A stretch of 58,109 nucleotides of DNA, taken from contig NZ_JACSQF010000005.1 in NCBI RefSeq assembly GCF_014836755.1, positions 169,293 to 227,401 on the forward strand, given 5' to 3'. The position numbers and the translations under genes were made by a program. This document shows, piece after piece, positions 16,751 through 25,046 of this stretch (its first letter is position 1; every line of letters starts with the position of its first letter). The DNA is from Oerskovia merdavium. Its GTDB lineage: Bacteria; Actinomycetota; Actinomycetes; Actinomycetales; Cellulomonadaceae. Below the pieces are notes generated by a model, which had not been told where the DNA came from, did not search any database, and saw only the letters and a program-made list of their open reading frames with translations.

Positions 16751-18364
16751 TCAGGCGCAGGTGCCGACCACGCGCCACGGTGCCCAGTGCGTCTCCGTGC
16801 CCGGAGCGTTGGTGTGGACCCACCAGTTGGCCTGGTAGTTGACGCCCTCGTGGGACGTCACACGGCCACCGGTGTAGGTCGCGGCCTTGCTCCACGCCGG
16901 GAAGCACCCAGCAGGGGCGTCCGAGTCGACGGGGCCCGTCTTCGCGGCACGGTAGACGTCCGCAGCCGTTCCGACGAGCTCGTCCTCGTAGTCACCTGCG
17001 AGGTCCCACCACATCGAGCCACCGAGGCCCTTCTCCGCGACCCACTTCGCCTTGTACTCGACGGCGCGCGGGGAGTCGACGCTCCACCACTCGTTGCCGT
17101 CGTAGCGCCACGAGGAGCCGGTCTTCTCGTCGAAGTACTCGGTGCCGAAGTCGCGCAGCTCGAAGTACTGCTTGTAGCCGGGCTCGTGCGTGCCCTCGGC
17201 AACACCGGCGGCGCGCTGCCAGACGCCGGCCTTGCCACCGTCCTCGACGCCCGTCCAGCCACGACCGAAGGCCGGGATGCCGAGCGTGATCTGCTGCGGG
17301 TCGACGCCACGGCTCAGGTACAGGTTGATCCCCTGCTCGACCGAGATGTCCCCGGAGTAGGACGGGTCGTCCTTCAGGTTGGACTGGTGCCCCGCGAGGT
17401 TCGGCGACCAACCGCCGTGCAGGTCGTAGCCCTGGATGTTGCCGTAGTCGAGGTAGTCGAAGATCTTCGGGGCGTCCCAGCCCGCGTTGATGGCCGTCGG
17501 GTTCACGGGGATGTAGGACGAGAGGAGGTACTCCTTGTCCTGCGACGCGCCGTACTCGTCGAGCTGCTCGCGGAACTCCGCGAGGAGCGCCGTGAAGTTC
17601 GCCTTGTCGTTGATCGGGTCGACGAAGTTCTCGGGGTGCTGAGCCCAGTCCGGGGCCCCGGGCCACTCCCAGTCGATGTCGATGCCGTCGAAGAGACCAG
17701 CGGCAGCCGCCGGGCCGCCTCGGCCGTCGATGACCGGCAGGTTGCCCTTGAGGTACAGGTCGACGCACGAGGACACGAACTTCTCGCGCGACTCGGGCGT
17801 CGCTGCGGCCTTCGAGAAGAACTTGGACCAGGTCCAGCCACCGATCGACACCAGAACCTTGGTGTCGGGGTTCTTCTCCTTCAGCTTGATCAGCTGGTTG
17901 AAGTTCCCGGCGAGCGCCTGGTCGGCGGTGTCCGCCACGCCGTCGATCGAGTCCTCGGCGCTCACGGCGTCGACGAAGTCGGCGCCCGCCACACCCGCAC
18001 CGTCGTTGCCGCCCACCTCGGGCGTGCCCGCCTTGTCGGAGATGAAGCACGAGAGGTCGGTCGGGTGGATGTTCCCGAACGCGTAGTTGACGTGCGTGAT
18101 CTGGTCGGCCTGACCGGACTCCTGGAAGTCCTTCACGGTGTAGCCGTAGTTCTCCGGCGCCCACGACATGAAGTACCCGACGTTGCGGTAGCCGTTGATG
18201 TCGTTCTCGCCGTTGGGGCTGGCCGCCACGGGGGCAGCAGGAGCTGCCGTCGCGCTGCCGGCCGCGACCAGGCCGGTCGCCACGAGCGCGAGCGTCGTCG
18301 CGGACACCATCGCGCCGAGCGCTCGGCGGCGCCCCGGTGAAGGAGTGGTTCGAGATGCGTGCAA
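16751..18364 (-). CDS. Secreted chitinase, GH18 with one C-terminal CBM5/12 module
   Basis: A 537-residue exported protein: signal peptide, GH18 domain (about 52-475), short linker, one CBM5/12 (about 485-537, with YQANWWVHTNAPG). The catalytic DGIDIDWE is at 226-233 (acid Glu233) and SIGGWTWS is intact. I place the start at TTG 18364 because it supplies the basic n-region (GRRRALG) before the hydrophobic core and has AAGAGG upstream. ATG 18310 would begin directly in the hydrophobic core. It is a paralogue of the second chitinase with one binding module fewer, and shares an upstream motif with it. The reading frame stays open upstream into the asparaginase gene, but that part is out of frame with real genes. 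Confidence 0.92.
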   Translation of the reverse strand: MHASRTTPSPGRRRALGAMVSATTLALVATGLVAAGSATAAPAAPVAASPNGENDINGYRNVGYFMSWAPENYGYTVKDFQESGQADQITHVNYAFGNIHPTDLSCFISDKAGTPEVGGNDGAGVAGADFVDAVSAEDSIDGVADTADQALAGNFNQLIKLKEKNPDTKVLVSIGGWTWSKFFSKAAATPESREKFVSSCVDLYLKGNLPVIDGRGGPAAAAGLFDGIDIDWEWPGAPDWAQHPENFVDPINDKANFTALLAEFREQLDEYGASQDKEYLLSSYIPVNPTAINAGWDAPKIFDYLDYGNIQGYDLHGGWSPNLAGHQSNLKDDPSYSGDISVEQGINLYLSRGVDPQQITLGIPAFGRGWTGVEDGGKAGVWQRAAGVAEGTHEPGYKQYFELRDFGTEYFDEKTGSSWRYDGNEWWSVDSPRAVEYKAKWVAEKGLGGSMWWDLAGDYEDELVGTAADVYRAAKTGPVDSDAPAGCFPAWSKAATYTGGRVTSHEGVNYQANWWVHTNAPGTETHWAPWRVVGTCA

Positions 18365-18434
18365 AGGGAGGCCTCTTCGTCTTCCGTGCTGCGGGCCCCG
18401 GACCGTTCCGGAGCCCCAGATGCTGGGCTCTTCG

Positions 18435-18551
18435 AACCTAACCAGGCTCACGCACGAAAGATGTACGAGTGTTCCACATGGTTCACAGCGGTCACATAAG
18501 GGATTTCCCGTAGAAAGCAGGAGAACGATGCGAAACGGTACGAACGGTAAC
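18435..18551 (-). promoter_or_regulatory. Control region of the third chitinase (motif copy 2 and direct repeat)
   Basis: It contains a candidate -10 TAGGTT (18435-18440, minus strand) and the shared chitinase motif TTCCACATGGTTCAC (18472-18486, plus strand reading). It also holds a direct repeat CGAAACGGTA/CGAACGGTAA at about 18531-18550. The stretch 18365-18567 has no gene. Confidence 0.45.
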
Positions 18552-18567
18552 CATTCGCGCCAGGACG

Positions 18568-18993
18568 CTACGCCTCGACCAGGATCGTCACGGGCCCGTC
18601 GTTGACGAGCTCGACCTGCATGTCCGCGCCGAACACGCCCGTCGCGACCTCGACCCCCTTGGCGCGCAGCGCGGCGACCACGGCATCGACGAGCGGCTCT
18701 GCGACGTCTCCCTTGGCCGCGCCGTTCCACGACGGCCGACGGCCCTTCCTGGTGTCCGCATAGAGCGTGAACTGGCTGATCACGAGGACCGGGGCGCCCT
18801 CGTCGAGCACCGACCGCTCGTCGCGCAGGATCCGCAGCTCGGCGATCTTGCGCGCGACCAGCTCGACCTGCGCCGGCCCGTCGTCGTGCGTCACACCCAC
18901 GAGCGCGACCAGGCCGGGCCGGTCCACGCGCCCCACGACCTCCCCGTCGACGCTCACGCTCGCGCGCGTGACCCGCTGCACGAGGGCCCTCAC
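18568..18993 (-). CDS. dtd: D-aminoacyl-tRNA deacylase
   Basis: A 141-residue cytoplasmic enzyme that removes D-amino acids (and glycine from tRNA-Ala) from mischarged tRNA. The two family motifs are intact: SQFTLYAD (73-80) and NDGPVT (131-136). Length and the [13 protein letters not shown] start are standard for Dtd. It starts with GTG overlapping the asparaginase stop by four bases (GTGA), so it is the last gene of a tightly coupled three-gene operon (DUF2516, asparaginase, dtd). Confidence 0.95.
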   Translation of the reverse strand: MRALVQRVTRASVSVDGEVVGRVDRPGLVALVGVTHDDGPAQVELVARKIAELRILRDERSVLDEGAPVLVISQFTLYADTRKGRRPSWNGAAKGDVAEPLVDAVVAALRAKGVEVATGVFGADMQVELVNDGPVTILVEA

Positions 18994-19997
18994 GAGGTGC
19001 GGCCCGAGGAGAACGCAGCGCGCACCTCGCCCACGGGCGCGCCCCCGCCCAGGACGGGGCTGCGGCCCACGCGGTCGAGCGCGGCGGCGTCAGCCCCGGG
19101 AAGATCGCCCGCACCGAGCGCCTCCAGCGCGGCGACGAGCACCGCGGGCCGCGGGCGCGGCGAACCGTCGAGGACCTTGAAGGCGAGCGCACGACCGTCG
19201 GGCAGCCCGACCCCGTACACGCCGTCCGCCCCGTCCTTGGCCACGAGCCCGGGGACGGCCCGCATGACGTCGGTGGCGTCGCGACCGGTCCCGCCGACCA
19301 TCTCCGGGAACCCGGACATGGCGCGCGCGACCTCAGCCTCGGGCGACGCCGGATCCGCGACGGGCGCTCCGGCCAGCCGGCCGAAGGCCCGGGCCATGCC
19401 CTGCAACGTCGTCGAGAACAACGGCGCACCGCAGCCGTCCACCGTGACATGGAGCCCGGACGCGTCGTCGCCCGTGAGCTCGAGCAACGTCTCGCGGATC
19501 GCGACCTGCAGCGGGTGCGCGGGGTCGAGGTACGTCTCGGTGTCCCAGCCCGACGCGACGCACGTCGCGAGCATCGCGGCGTGCTTGCCCGAGCAGTTCT
19601 GCGTGATCGACGCGGGCCCGTTGCCCAGCTCCTGCCACGCGAACGCGGCGGGCGGGTAGACCGGCATGTCCGGGGTGTTGCGCAGCGCGGACTCGTCGAG
19701 ACCCGCGCCCGTGAGGATCTCGCGCGCGCCCGCGAGGTGGAAGTCCTCGGCGTTGTGGCTCGCGGCGGCCAGCGCAAGGAGGCGCGGCGGCAGCGACAGG
19801 CCGTGACGGAGCATCGCGACGGCCTGGAACGGCTTGACCGACGATCGGGGCCAGATCACGGTCGACGGGTCGCCCACCGCGAGGTCGACCTCACCCGACG
19901 CGTCGAGCGCGACCAGGTGGCCCAGGTGCACGGACTCGACCAGGTCGCCCCGGACCACCTCCGCGAGCGGAGCGGCCGAGCGCAGCACGGGGGTCAC
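18990..19997 (-). CDS. L-asparaginase (asparaginase II, PF06089-type)
   Basis: A 335-residue enzyme expected to hydrolyse L-asparagine to aspartate and ammonia. Family features are RSSVKPFQA near residue 50, [19 protein letters not shown] and a VDGCGAP segment. This is the actinobacterial and rhizobial type, unrelated to the E. coli AnsB fold. No signal peptide is seen, so it is cytoplasmic. The GTG start at 19997 overlaps the preceding stop by four bases; upstream in-frame codons overlap the DUF2516 gene and were excluded. Confidence 0.9.
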   Translation of the reverse strand: MTPVLRSAAPLAEVVRGDLVESVHLGHLVALDASGEVDLAVGDPSTVIWPRSSVKPFQAVAMLRHGLSLPPRLLALAAASHNAEDFHLAGAREILTGAGLDESALRNTPDMPVYPPAAFAWQELGNGPASITQNCSGKHAAMLATCVASGWDTETYLDPAHPLQVAIRETLLELTGDDASGLHVTVDGCGAPLFSTTLQGMARAFGRLAGAPVADPASPEAEVARAMSGFPEMVGGTGRDATDVMRAVPGLVAKDGADGVYGVGLPDGRALAFKVLDGSPRPRPAVLVAALEALGAGDLPGADAAALDRVGRSPVLGGGAPVGEVRAAFSSGRTS

Positions 19998-20347
19998 CAC
20001 CCGCCCGGACGGCCGCCGCGCGACCCGCCGGAACCTCCGGAACCGCGTCCGAACCCGTACGGCTTGAGCCGCGGGCGCACGTCGACCAGGTAGATGAACG
20101 CGGGGACCAGCGCGATGAGGTTGAAGAAGCTCCCGCTCGTCAGCATCATGGGCGGCAGGCCGAGGAACCCGATCGCCGCGGCGACCCCGAGGATCGCCGA
20201 CCAGATCGGCTTGGTGAGCTTTCCCTCGGCCGTGAACCCGTTCGCAGGACGCCGGAGCGCGTCGACGAGCGCGACGGCCTGGGCCGCGAACACCACGACC
20301 GCGAGGATGACGAGGACGAGCCACTGGGCTCCACCGAAGCTGATCAC
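19994..20347 (-). CDS. DUF2516 family membrane protein
   Basis: A 117-residue integral membrane protein with three predicted helices (about 8-28, 47-65, 71-90), the motif ALVDALRRPANGF after helix 1, and a Gly/Arg-rich tail. The match to DUF2516 is good; the function is unknown. The GTG start is six bases after TAGGCT, so the mRNA is probably leaderless, which fixes this start. It is the first gene of the operon with asparaginase and dtd. Confidence 0.85.
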   Translation of the reverse strand: MISFGGAQWLVLVILAVVVFAAQAVALVDALRRPANGFTAEGKLTKPIWSAILGVAAAIGFLGLPPMMLTSGSFFNLIALVPAFIYLVDVRPRLKPYGFGRGSGGSGGSRGGRPGGW

Positions 20348-20353
20348 GCTCCG

Positions 20354-20359
20354 AGCCTA
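20354..20359 (-). promoter_or_regulatory. -10 element TAGGCT of a leaderless start (DUF2516 operon)
   Basis: TAGGCT on the minus strand, six bases before the GTG at 20347. Confidence 0.5.
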
Positions 20360-20782
20360 CGGCAGGACGCGCAGCGACTCCGCGCGGGCCGCCGCGGCCA
20401 CCCGCTCGTCCCACACCGCGAAGATCGCGTCGTCGTGACGCAGGGTCAGGGCCGAGGCCAGGTGGACGGCGTCGGCCCCGCGCAGCGCGTGGCCGTCGGC
20501 CCCCGCGAGGGTGCTCGCACGGTCCAGGACCTCCGGGGAGACCTCGACCAGGTGCAGCGCGGGCCACAACAGGTCCCACGTCGCGAGGGCATCAGCACGC
20601 TCGACCGCGTCGAGCGCACCCGACCGCTCCCCCGCGGCGAGGGCCGCCCGGACCTCGGTGTCGGACAGCCGGCTCGTGGTGACCACGTCCGCCCGGTTCC
20701 AGAGCGCACTGGCCAGCTCCGAGCCGGGCTCGGCCACGCACAGCTTCACGAGCGCGCTCGCATCGAAGTAGACCAGTGCCAC
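20357..20782 (-). CDS. PIN-domain ribonuclease toxin (VapC-like)
   Basis: A 141-residue PIN-domain protein. The expected acidic active-site residues are present: Asp7 (YFDAS), Glu43 (SDTEVRAAL), Asp104 (GADAVHLASA) and Asp125. VapC toxins cleave tRNA or rRNA in a Mg2+-dependent way. It starts at GTG, 12 bases after the antitoxin stop, in the usual antitoxin-first order. Its last bases overlap the promoter of the DUF2516 operon. Confidence 0.88.
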   Translation of the reverse strand: MALVYFDASALVKLCVAEPGSELASALWNRADVVTTSRLSDTEVRAALAAGERSGALDAVERADALATWDLLWPALHLVEVSPEVLDRASTLAGADGHALRGADAVHLASALTLRHDDAIFAVWDERVAAAARAESLRVLP

Positions 20783-20794
20783 GGGGACCGCCCG

Positions 20795-21058
20795 TCAGCG
20801 TCGGATGCGGCGCACGAGGCCCGACATCGCCGACTGCTTCGCCACCGGACGTGCCGGCGGCGTGTGGACGGGGCGCTCCTCGGTGGCCGGCGTCAGGAGC
20901 CCGTCCCTGGTGAGCGAGGCGATGAGGTCCGCGCTCTCCACCGCGCTCAGCCGCGCCACGGGGATACCACGCTCGGTGATCACCACGTCCTCTCCGTCAC
21001 GTGCCCGCTCGATCCACGACTTCAGCTCGGCCCGCAGGGCGCTGACGGAAACCTCCAT
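20795..21058 (-). CDS. Antitoxin of the Phd/YefM type, partner of the PIN toxin
   Basis: An 87-residue protein with the typical N-terminal DNA-binding part (MEVSVSALRAELKSWIERAR) followed by GEDVVITERGIPVARL. The C-terminal part is unstructured and basic, which would wrap the toxin. Such antitoxins repress their own promoter. The start is six bases after TACCTT, so the message is likely leaderless. The pair is flanked by unrelated housekeeping genes. Confidence 0.87.
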   Translation of the reverse strand: MEVSVSALRAELKSWIERARDGEDVVITERGIPVARLSAVESADLIASLTRDGLLTPATEERPVHTPPARPVAKQSAMSGLVRRIRR

Positions 21059-21064
21059 CCCCCG

Positions 21065-21070
21065 AAGGTA
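21065..21070 (-). promoter_or_regulatory. -10 element TACCTT of a leaderless start (toxin-antitoxin operon)
   Basis: TACCTT on the minus strand, six bases before the ATG at 21058. An autorepression site would be expected to overlap it; none is obvious. Confidence 0.45.
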
Positions 21071-21134
21071 CCGGCACGTGCCCGGATTGCGTAGACCTCC
21101 ACGCGATCGGATCTCACGGACCTCCGGGCGCCGC

Positions 21135-22286
21135 TCAGAGCTCGGTGAGCGCCTCGCGCGCCTCGCGCGGCGACATCCCCGCGGCCTCGAGCGTGTCGAC
21201 GATCGGGGACCGCAGGAGCATGACGAGCGACTGGACCTGCCAGTCGCCCGCGCCCACGGTCCGGGGGTCCGCCGCGGCGGCCGTCTCCGCGAGGATCTCG
21301 CGCGCCGTGACCGGGTCCTTGCCCGCCCCGATCGCCTCGGCCAGCACCCGGGTCCCCGCCGCGTACCGGTCGATGATGGCCGCGACCGGCAGGAGGTCGT
21401 GCTCCGGTCCGGCGACGGGGCGAGACCGGCGCGCGAGGACCCGGATGCTGCGCATCGCCCGGTCGACCAGGACCGCCTTGCGCTCGAGGTCGCCCAGCTC
21501 GGTACGGTGCTTGCGCCCCACGGCGCTCACCCGGGACAGCTCCTGGGCGCTGGTCGCGGTGGCCTGCCACTCCTCGAGCGCGGGCTCGGACGCCCGGCCG
21601 CGCACGAGCGCTGCGTCCAGGTCGTCCACGTCGCCCGAGCGGAACCCCCGCGCGAGCAGCTCGAGCGTCTCGGCGAGCTCGGTGGTCGCCTCGTCCCCCA
21701 GGATGCGGGGTCGACGGCGCGGGTCCCCCGGGGTCAGCGTCGCGGCGAGCAGCGCGATCGCCCCGCCAACGAGCGCGTCCACGAGCCGACCGCCGGGACC
21801 TCCGGTCTGGGTCGCAGGCAGCCCCACGATGACGATCGCCTGCACGCCCGCCTGGGTCGCCAGGAGCGCGCCACGATCGATGAACCGTGCGACGAGCGCC
21901 GAGGTCGCGAGCACGACCGCGACCTGCCACCACCCCGAGCCGATGAAGTGGACGACCAGGTCGCCCAGCCCGACGCCGACCGCGACCCCGATCGCGAGCT
22001 CACCCACCCGGCGGACCTGCCGGTCGAGGCTGAACCCGAGACAGATCCACGCCGAGACGGGTGCGAAGAACGGGTACGGGTGACCGAACACGTAGTAGGA
22101 GATCCCGTACGCGATCCCGGCCGCGAGAGAGGCCTGGACGATGGGCCAGAACGCCGCCCGCACCCGGGAGCGCCCCTGGCGGAGCCTGGCGCGGAGCAGC
22201 AGCTGACGGAACGCCTTGCGAGCCGTCTCGACGGCCCCCGGTTCCGGCGTCGCCGTCCCGTCGGAGGCGTCCCGCGACTGCGTCAT
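21135..22286 (-). CDS. FUSC family membrane protein (aromatic acid exporter-like)
   Basis: A 383-residue protein with a cluster of membrane helices between about residues 45 and 185 (including FWPIVQASLAAGIAYGISYY and WICLGFSLDRQVRRVGELAI). A long soluble helical C-terminal half follows. The RxxxRxxE-type stretch after the second helix pair is typical of the FUSC (fusaric acid resistance-like) module. The substrate is unknown. The start has AGCAGGAGCAC upstream. It appears to be a single-gene unit. Confidence 0.8.
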   Translation of the reverse strand: MTQSRDASDGTATPEPGAVETARKAFRQLLLRARLRQGRSRVRAAFWPIVQASLAAGIAYGISYYVFGHPYPFFAPVSAWICLGFSLDRQVRRVGELAIGVAVGVGLGDLVVHFIGSGWWQVAVVLATSALVARFIDRGALLATQAGVQAIVIVGLPATQTGGPGGRLVDALVGGAIALLAATLTPGDPRRRPRILGDEATTELAETLELLARGFRSGDVDDLDAALVRGRASEPALEEWQATATSAQELSRVSAVGRKHRTELGDLERKAVLVDRAMRSIRVLARRSRPVAGPEHDLLPVAAIIDRYAAGTRVLAEAIGAGKDPVTAREILAETAAAADPRTVGAGDWQVQSLVMLLRSPIVDTLEAAGMSPREAREALTEL

Positions 22287-22364
22287 GTGCTCCTGCTCAC
22301 CGGGTCCCGGCGACCCGGCAGCACCCGAGGACGGTGTGCCCGCAGGACGGCTCCGGCGCGGTCA

Positions 22365-23576
22365 TCAGATCATGCTCCGGGGGGCGTCCTGCCCGCGGGG
22401 CGTGATCCCCCGAGCCACGGGACCACGCGGGGCCGGACGGTCGACCGAGACCCCCTCGCCCGGGACGACGACCTCCTGGGCCGCCGCCACGGCGCCTCCG
22501 TCGCAGTCGACCACGAGCTCGACGTCCTCGGGGGCGCTGCGCTTGAGGACAGCGAGCGCGATGGGCCCGAGCTCGTGGTGGCGAGCGACCGAGGTCACGG
22601 TGCCGACCGGACGGCCGGTGGGCACGGCGCCGTCGGCACCGGGCTCACCACCGGGCAGACGGACCTCGGCACCCGCGACGGGCAGCAGGTGCCCCGACCC
22701 GTCGAGGTGGAGCATCACGAGGCGGCGCGGCGGCCGACCCATGTTGTGCACGCGCGCGACCGTCTCCTGCCCGCGGTAGCAGCCCTTGTTCAGGTGGACG
22801 GCGGTCCGGAGCCAGTCGAGCTCGTGCGGGATCGTGCGGTTGTCCACCTCGGTCGCGAGGCGAGGACGCCAGGCCTCGACCCGCAGGGCCTCGCTCGCCC
22901 ACGTCCCGGCCAGCCGCCAGCCGGCCGCCTCCCGGGACGCGACGGCGTCGGGCAGCTCGGCACGAGGCACCAGCACGAGGCGCCACGCGCGGTGCGCACC
23001 GGGGTGCTCGTCGTCCGCGGGGCCGTACCGCGTGCCGCCGGGCGCGGTGCGCGGCCAGGGGTCGCGCCAGGTGACGGGCTCGCCCTCGGCGCCCTCCGCG
23101 TCACGAGGCTCGCCGAGCACCGCGATCTCGTCGGTCATGTCCGTGATCTCGACGCGCAGCGCGAACTTCATGCGGTCGAGCCAGGCCGTGAGGGCCGGGG
23201 CGTGCGACCCCTCGGTCACGAGCCACGTGGACTCGCCGTCGTCCACGACGCCCGCGGAGTGCTCGACGTGCCCCTGCGGGCTCAGGACGAGCAGCTCGGT
23301 CGAGGTCCGGGGTGCGAGCCCCAGCAGGTTCTGCGAGGTGATCGAGTTCAACCAGGTGAGGCGGTCGGGTCCCTCGACGCGCACGACCCCGTGGTGCGAG
23401 AGGTCGACGACAGCGCCGCCCGCCTCGAGCGCACGCTGCTCGCCCGTGGGGTCGCCGTAGTGCCAGGCGACTCCCGCGTCCGGTCCGGAACCCGCGACCG
23501 CACCGGGGCGGGCCAGCAGCGGGCTCGTCCGGGCGGGGGCCTCGGTCTGGGGTGCGTCTTCGGTGCCAGCAGTCAC
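22365..23576 (-). CDS. ygfZ: YgfZ/GcvT-type folate-binding protein (iron-sulphur cluster maintenance)
   Basis: A 403-residue protein with the GcvT fold. The YgfZ signature KGCYRGQE starts at Lys264, with the conserved cysteine at 266. YgfZ uses tetrahydrofolate to help assembly or repair of some Fe-S enzymes and does not cleave glycine. It starts at GTG with GAGGAGG about ten bases upstream. There is a Pro/Arg-rich low-complexity C-terminus (about 375-403). It lies head to tail behind the FABP-like gene, as in many actinobacteria. Confidence 0.87.
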   Translation of the reverse strand: MTAGTEDAPQTEAPARTSPLLARPGAVAGSGPDAGVAWHYGDPTGEQRALEAGGAVVDLSHHGVVRVEGPDRLTWLNSITSQNLLGLAPRTSTELLVLSPQGHVEHSAGVVDDGESTWLVTEGSHAPALTAWLDRMKFALRVEITDMTDEIAVLGEPRDAEGAEGEPVTWRDPWPRTAPGGTRYGPADDEHPGAHRAWRLVLVPRAELPDAVASREAAGWRLAGTWASEALRVEAWRPRLATEVDNRTIPHELDWLRTAVHLNKGCYRGQETVARVHNMGRPPRRLVMLHLDGSGHLLPVAGAEVRLPGGEPGADGAVPTGRPVGTVTSVARHHELGPIALAVLKRSAPEDVELVVDCDGGAVAAAQEVVVPGEGVSVDRPAPRGPVARGITPRGQDAPRSMI

Positions 23577-23664
23577 GATCGAACAACCTCCTCGGCGCCG
23601 CGGGCGGCGCGCACGTCCGTCCGGCCGTGCGGTGGCGACGGCCGTACCTCACGCGTCGGACGGA

Positions 23665-24285
23665 CTACAGGCGGTCCAGCTTCGCCGACGCATACGACTG
23701 CAACGGTTGACCGAAGGCCGCCAATTCCCAGACCCACATGAGCTGGCCCTGCACGTTGCCGTACAGGCGGTTCGACGCCGACACCTCGGCGGACGTCGAG
23801 GTGCGCACCATGGCGTCGCTCGACAGGTCCACGCGGCCGTTGCCGATCACGCCCAGGTACAGGGTCATGCGGCCCGACGGGTCCGCGATCATGACCTCGA
23901 TCGCCGACTTGTCCTCGGGCAGGCCCTCGGGGCGTTCCGGGGAGACGCGCCAGTAGCCGGTCTCGGTGGACCAGATCCGCCCCGGCGCGAGATGACCCTC
24001 GGTGCTGGGCTCGGTCGAGTCGCTCGACGGGTCGGCCTCGGGGTCGGCGGGCTGGTCCGCGGTCCAGGACTCGGGCACCGTCTCCGGGACCTCGGCCTCG
24101 AGGACGCGGATCGTCGACTCGTACCGCAGGTAGGGGCCGCCGTCGTGGTCGAACGTCACGTCCTGGACGAACGGCGTCTCGGGGATGCCCGGGTAGGCGA
24201 TGACCCCCTCACCGCGCCACGAACCCACGAGCCACGCGAGCGGGTAGGCCTCGGGGGCGAGCCCCTCAGGGAACGCGAAAGCCAT
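23665..24285 (-). CDS. FABP/nitrobindin-like beta-barrel protein
   Basis: A 206-residue cytoplasmic protein with the family start motif LVGSWRGEGVIAYPG (about 19-33), then alternating strands including TGYWRVSPE and IEVMIADPSGRMTLYLG. The actinobacterial family (THAP4/nitrobindin-like) binds heme in characterised members. An acidic Pro/Ser/Thr/Glu insertion at about 76-97 is unusual in length. I could not locate the heme-ligand histidine with confidence. The ATG has GGAGGT upstream. Confidence 0.82.
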   Translation of the reverse strand: MAFAFPEGLAPEAYPLAWLVGSWRGEGVIAYPGIPETPFVQDVTFDHDGGPYLRYESTIRVLEAEVPETVPESWTADQPADPEADPSSDSTEPSTEGHLAPGRIWSTETGYWRVSPERPEGLPEDKSAIEVMIADPSGRMTLYLGVIGNGRVDLSSDAMVRTSTSAEVSASNRLYGNVQGQLMWVWELAAFGQPLQSYASAKLDRL

Positions 24286-24359
24286 CTGGTGGTACCTCCG
24301 GCGGTGCCGGTCGCGACGGACCGGTGAGTGACGACAGGGAGAGACGGGACCCGGGTCCC

Positions 24360-24380
24360 GCCGGGCGACGGACGCCCGGC
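24360..24380 (-). terminator. Hairpin after the 37-residue membrane protein gene
   Basis: An 8-bp stem GCCGGGCG/CGCCCGGC (24360-24367 with 24373-24380), loop of 5, 12 bases after the stop codon. Confidence 0.6.
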
Positions 24381-24392
24381 GTGACGATCAGG

Positions 24393-24506
24393 TCAGCGCT
24401 GACCCTGGTACAGCTTGTAGACGACGAACCCGGCGAACCACGTGATGGTCACGGTCGCGGCGATCAGCAGTCCCAGGAAGATGAGCTCGAGTGCATGCGT
24501 GGACAT
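24393..24506 (-). CDS. 37-residue single-pass membrane protein
   Basis: A tiny gene encoding MSTHALELIFLGLLIAATVT, continuing ITWFAGFVVYKLYQGQR. It has one membrane helix covering about residues 7-30 and a short basic end. It has a leaderless-type -10 (TAGGAT, seven bases before the ATG) and a hairpin terminator, so it looks like a complete transcription unit. It is divergent from the DsrE-family gene, with 38 bases between the two start codons. The function is unknown. Confidence 0.7.
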   Translation of the reverse strand: MSTHALELIFLGLLIAATVTITWFAGFVVYKLYQGQR

Positions 24507-24513
24507 GTCGCCG

Positions 24514-24537
24514 ATCCTACCTTCCGGCCTCTAGGCT
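24514..24537. promoter_or_regulatory. Back-to-back leaderless promoters
   Basis: Minus strand TAGGAT (24514-24519) is seven bases before ATG 24506. Plus strand TAGGCT (24532-24537) is seven bases before GTG 24545. The two promoters overlap, so their -35 regions lie in each other's transcribed sequence. Confidence 0.5.
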
Positions 24538-24544
24538 CGCGCAC

Positions 24545-24949
24545 GTGACCACCCAGCCAGTCGTGCCGCAGCCCTCGACCGCCTCCGCCCAGCGCTCGCT
24601 GGTCGTCAAGACGACCTCGGGGCTCGAACGCCCCGAGGCGACCAACCAGGCGTTCACGGTCGCGTCCGCGGCCGTCGCCGCAGGGGTCGAGGTGAGCCTG
24701 TGGCTCACCGGGGAGTCGGCGTGGTTCGGGCTGCCGGGGCGTGCGAGCGAGCTCGAGCTCGAGCACGCGGCCGCGCTGCCGGACCTGCTCGCGGTCGTCC
24801 TCGAGGCGGGGACCGTCACGGTCTGCACCCAGTGCGCGGCGCGCCGCGGCATCACCGAGGCCGACGTGCTGCCCGGTGTGCGGATCGCAGGGGCCGCGGT
24901 GTTCGTGGAGGAGTCGCTCCGCCCGGGGGCGCAGGCGCTCGTCTACTGA
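24545..24949 (+). CDS. DsrE-family small protein
   Basis: A 134-residue cytoplasmic protein with the DsrE/DsrF-like alpha/beta pattern: RSLVVKTTSGLERPEATNQA at the start, then a VEVSLWLTGESAW strand and VTVCTQCAARRGI with a CxxC pair (about 97-100). The family covers sulphur-relay proteins and many of unknown role. GTG 24545 is chosen because a -10 element lies seven bases upstream; the longer open frame begins inside the divergent gene. It appears monocistronic. Confidence 0.8.
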   Translation: MTTQPVVPQPSTASAQRSLVVKTTSGLERPEATNQAFTVASAAVAAGVEVSLWLTGESAWFGLPGRASELELEHAAALPDLLAVVLEAGTVTVCTQCAARRGITEADVLPGVRIAGAAVFVEESLRPGAQALVY

Positions 24950-25046
24950 GAGTGCGCGGTCCGCCGAGGACGGCGTGCGCCGTACGTGCTGCCGCCCCTG
25001 CCCGACGGCGGAGCACCCCGCGGCCATCGCACCACGTGCCGTGGCC

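Noticed and set aside
16751-19777. A single 1008-codon minus-strand frame joining the third chitinase to the asparaginase region
   Set aside because: The upstream half is out of frame with dtd and asparaginase. A TTG with ribosome site and signal peptide begins the chitinase at 18364.
20805-23741. A 978-codon plus-strand frame across the FUSC and ygfZ genes
   Set aside because: Opposite-strand genes have clear family motifs; this frame has none and a biased Arg-rich composition.
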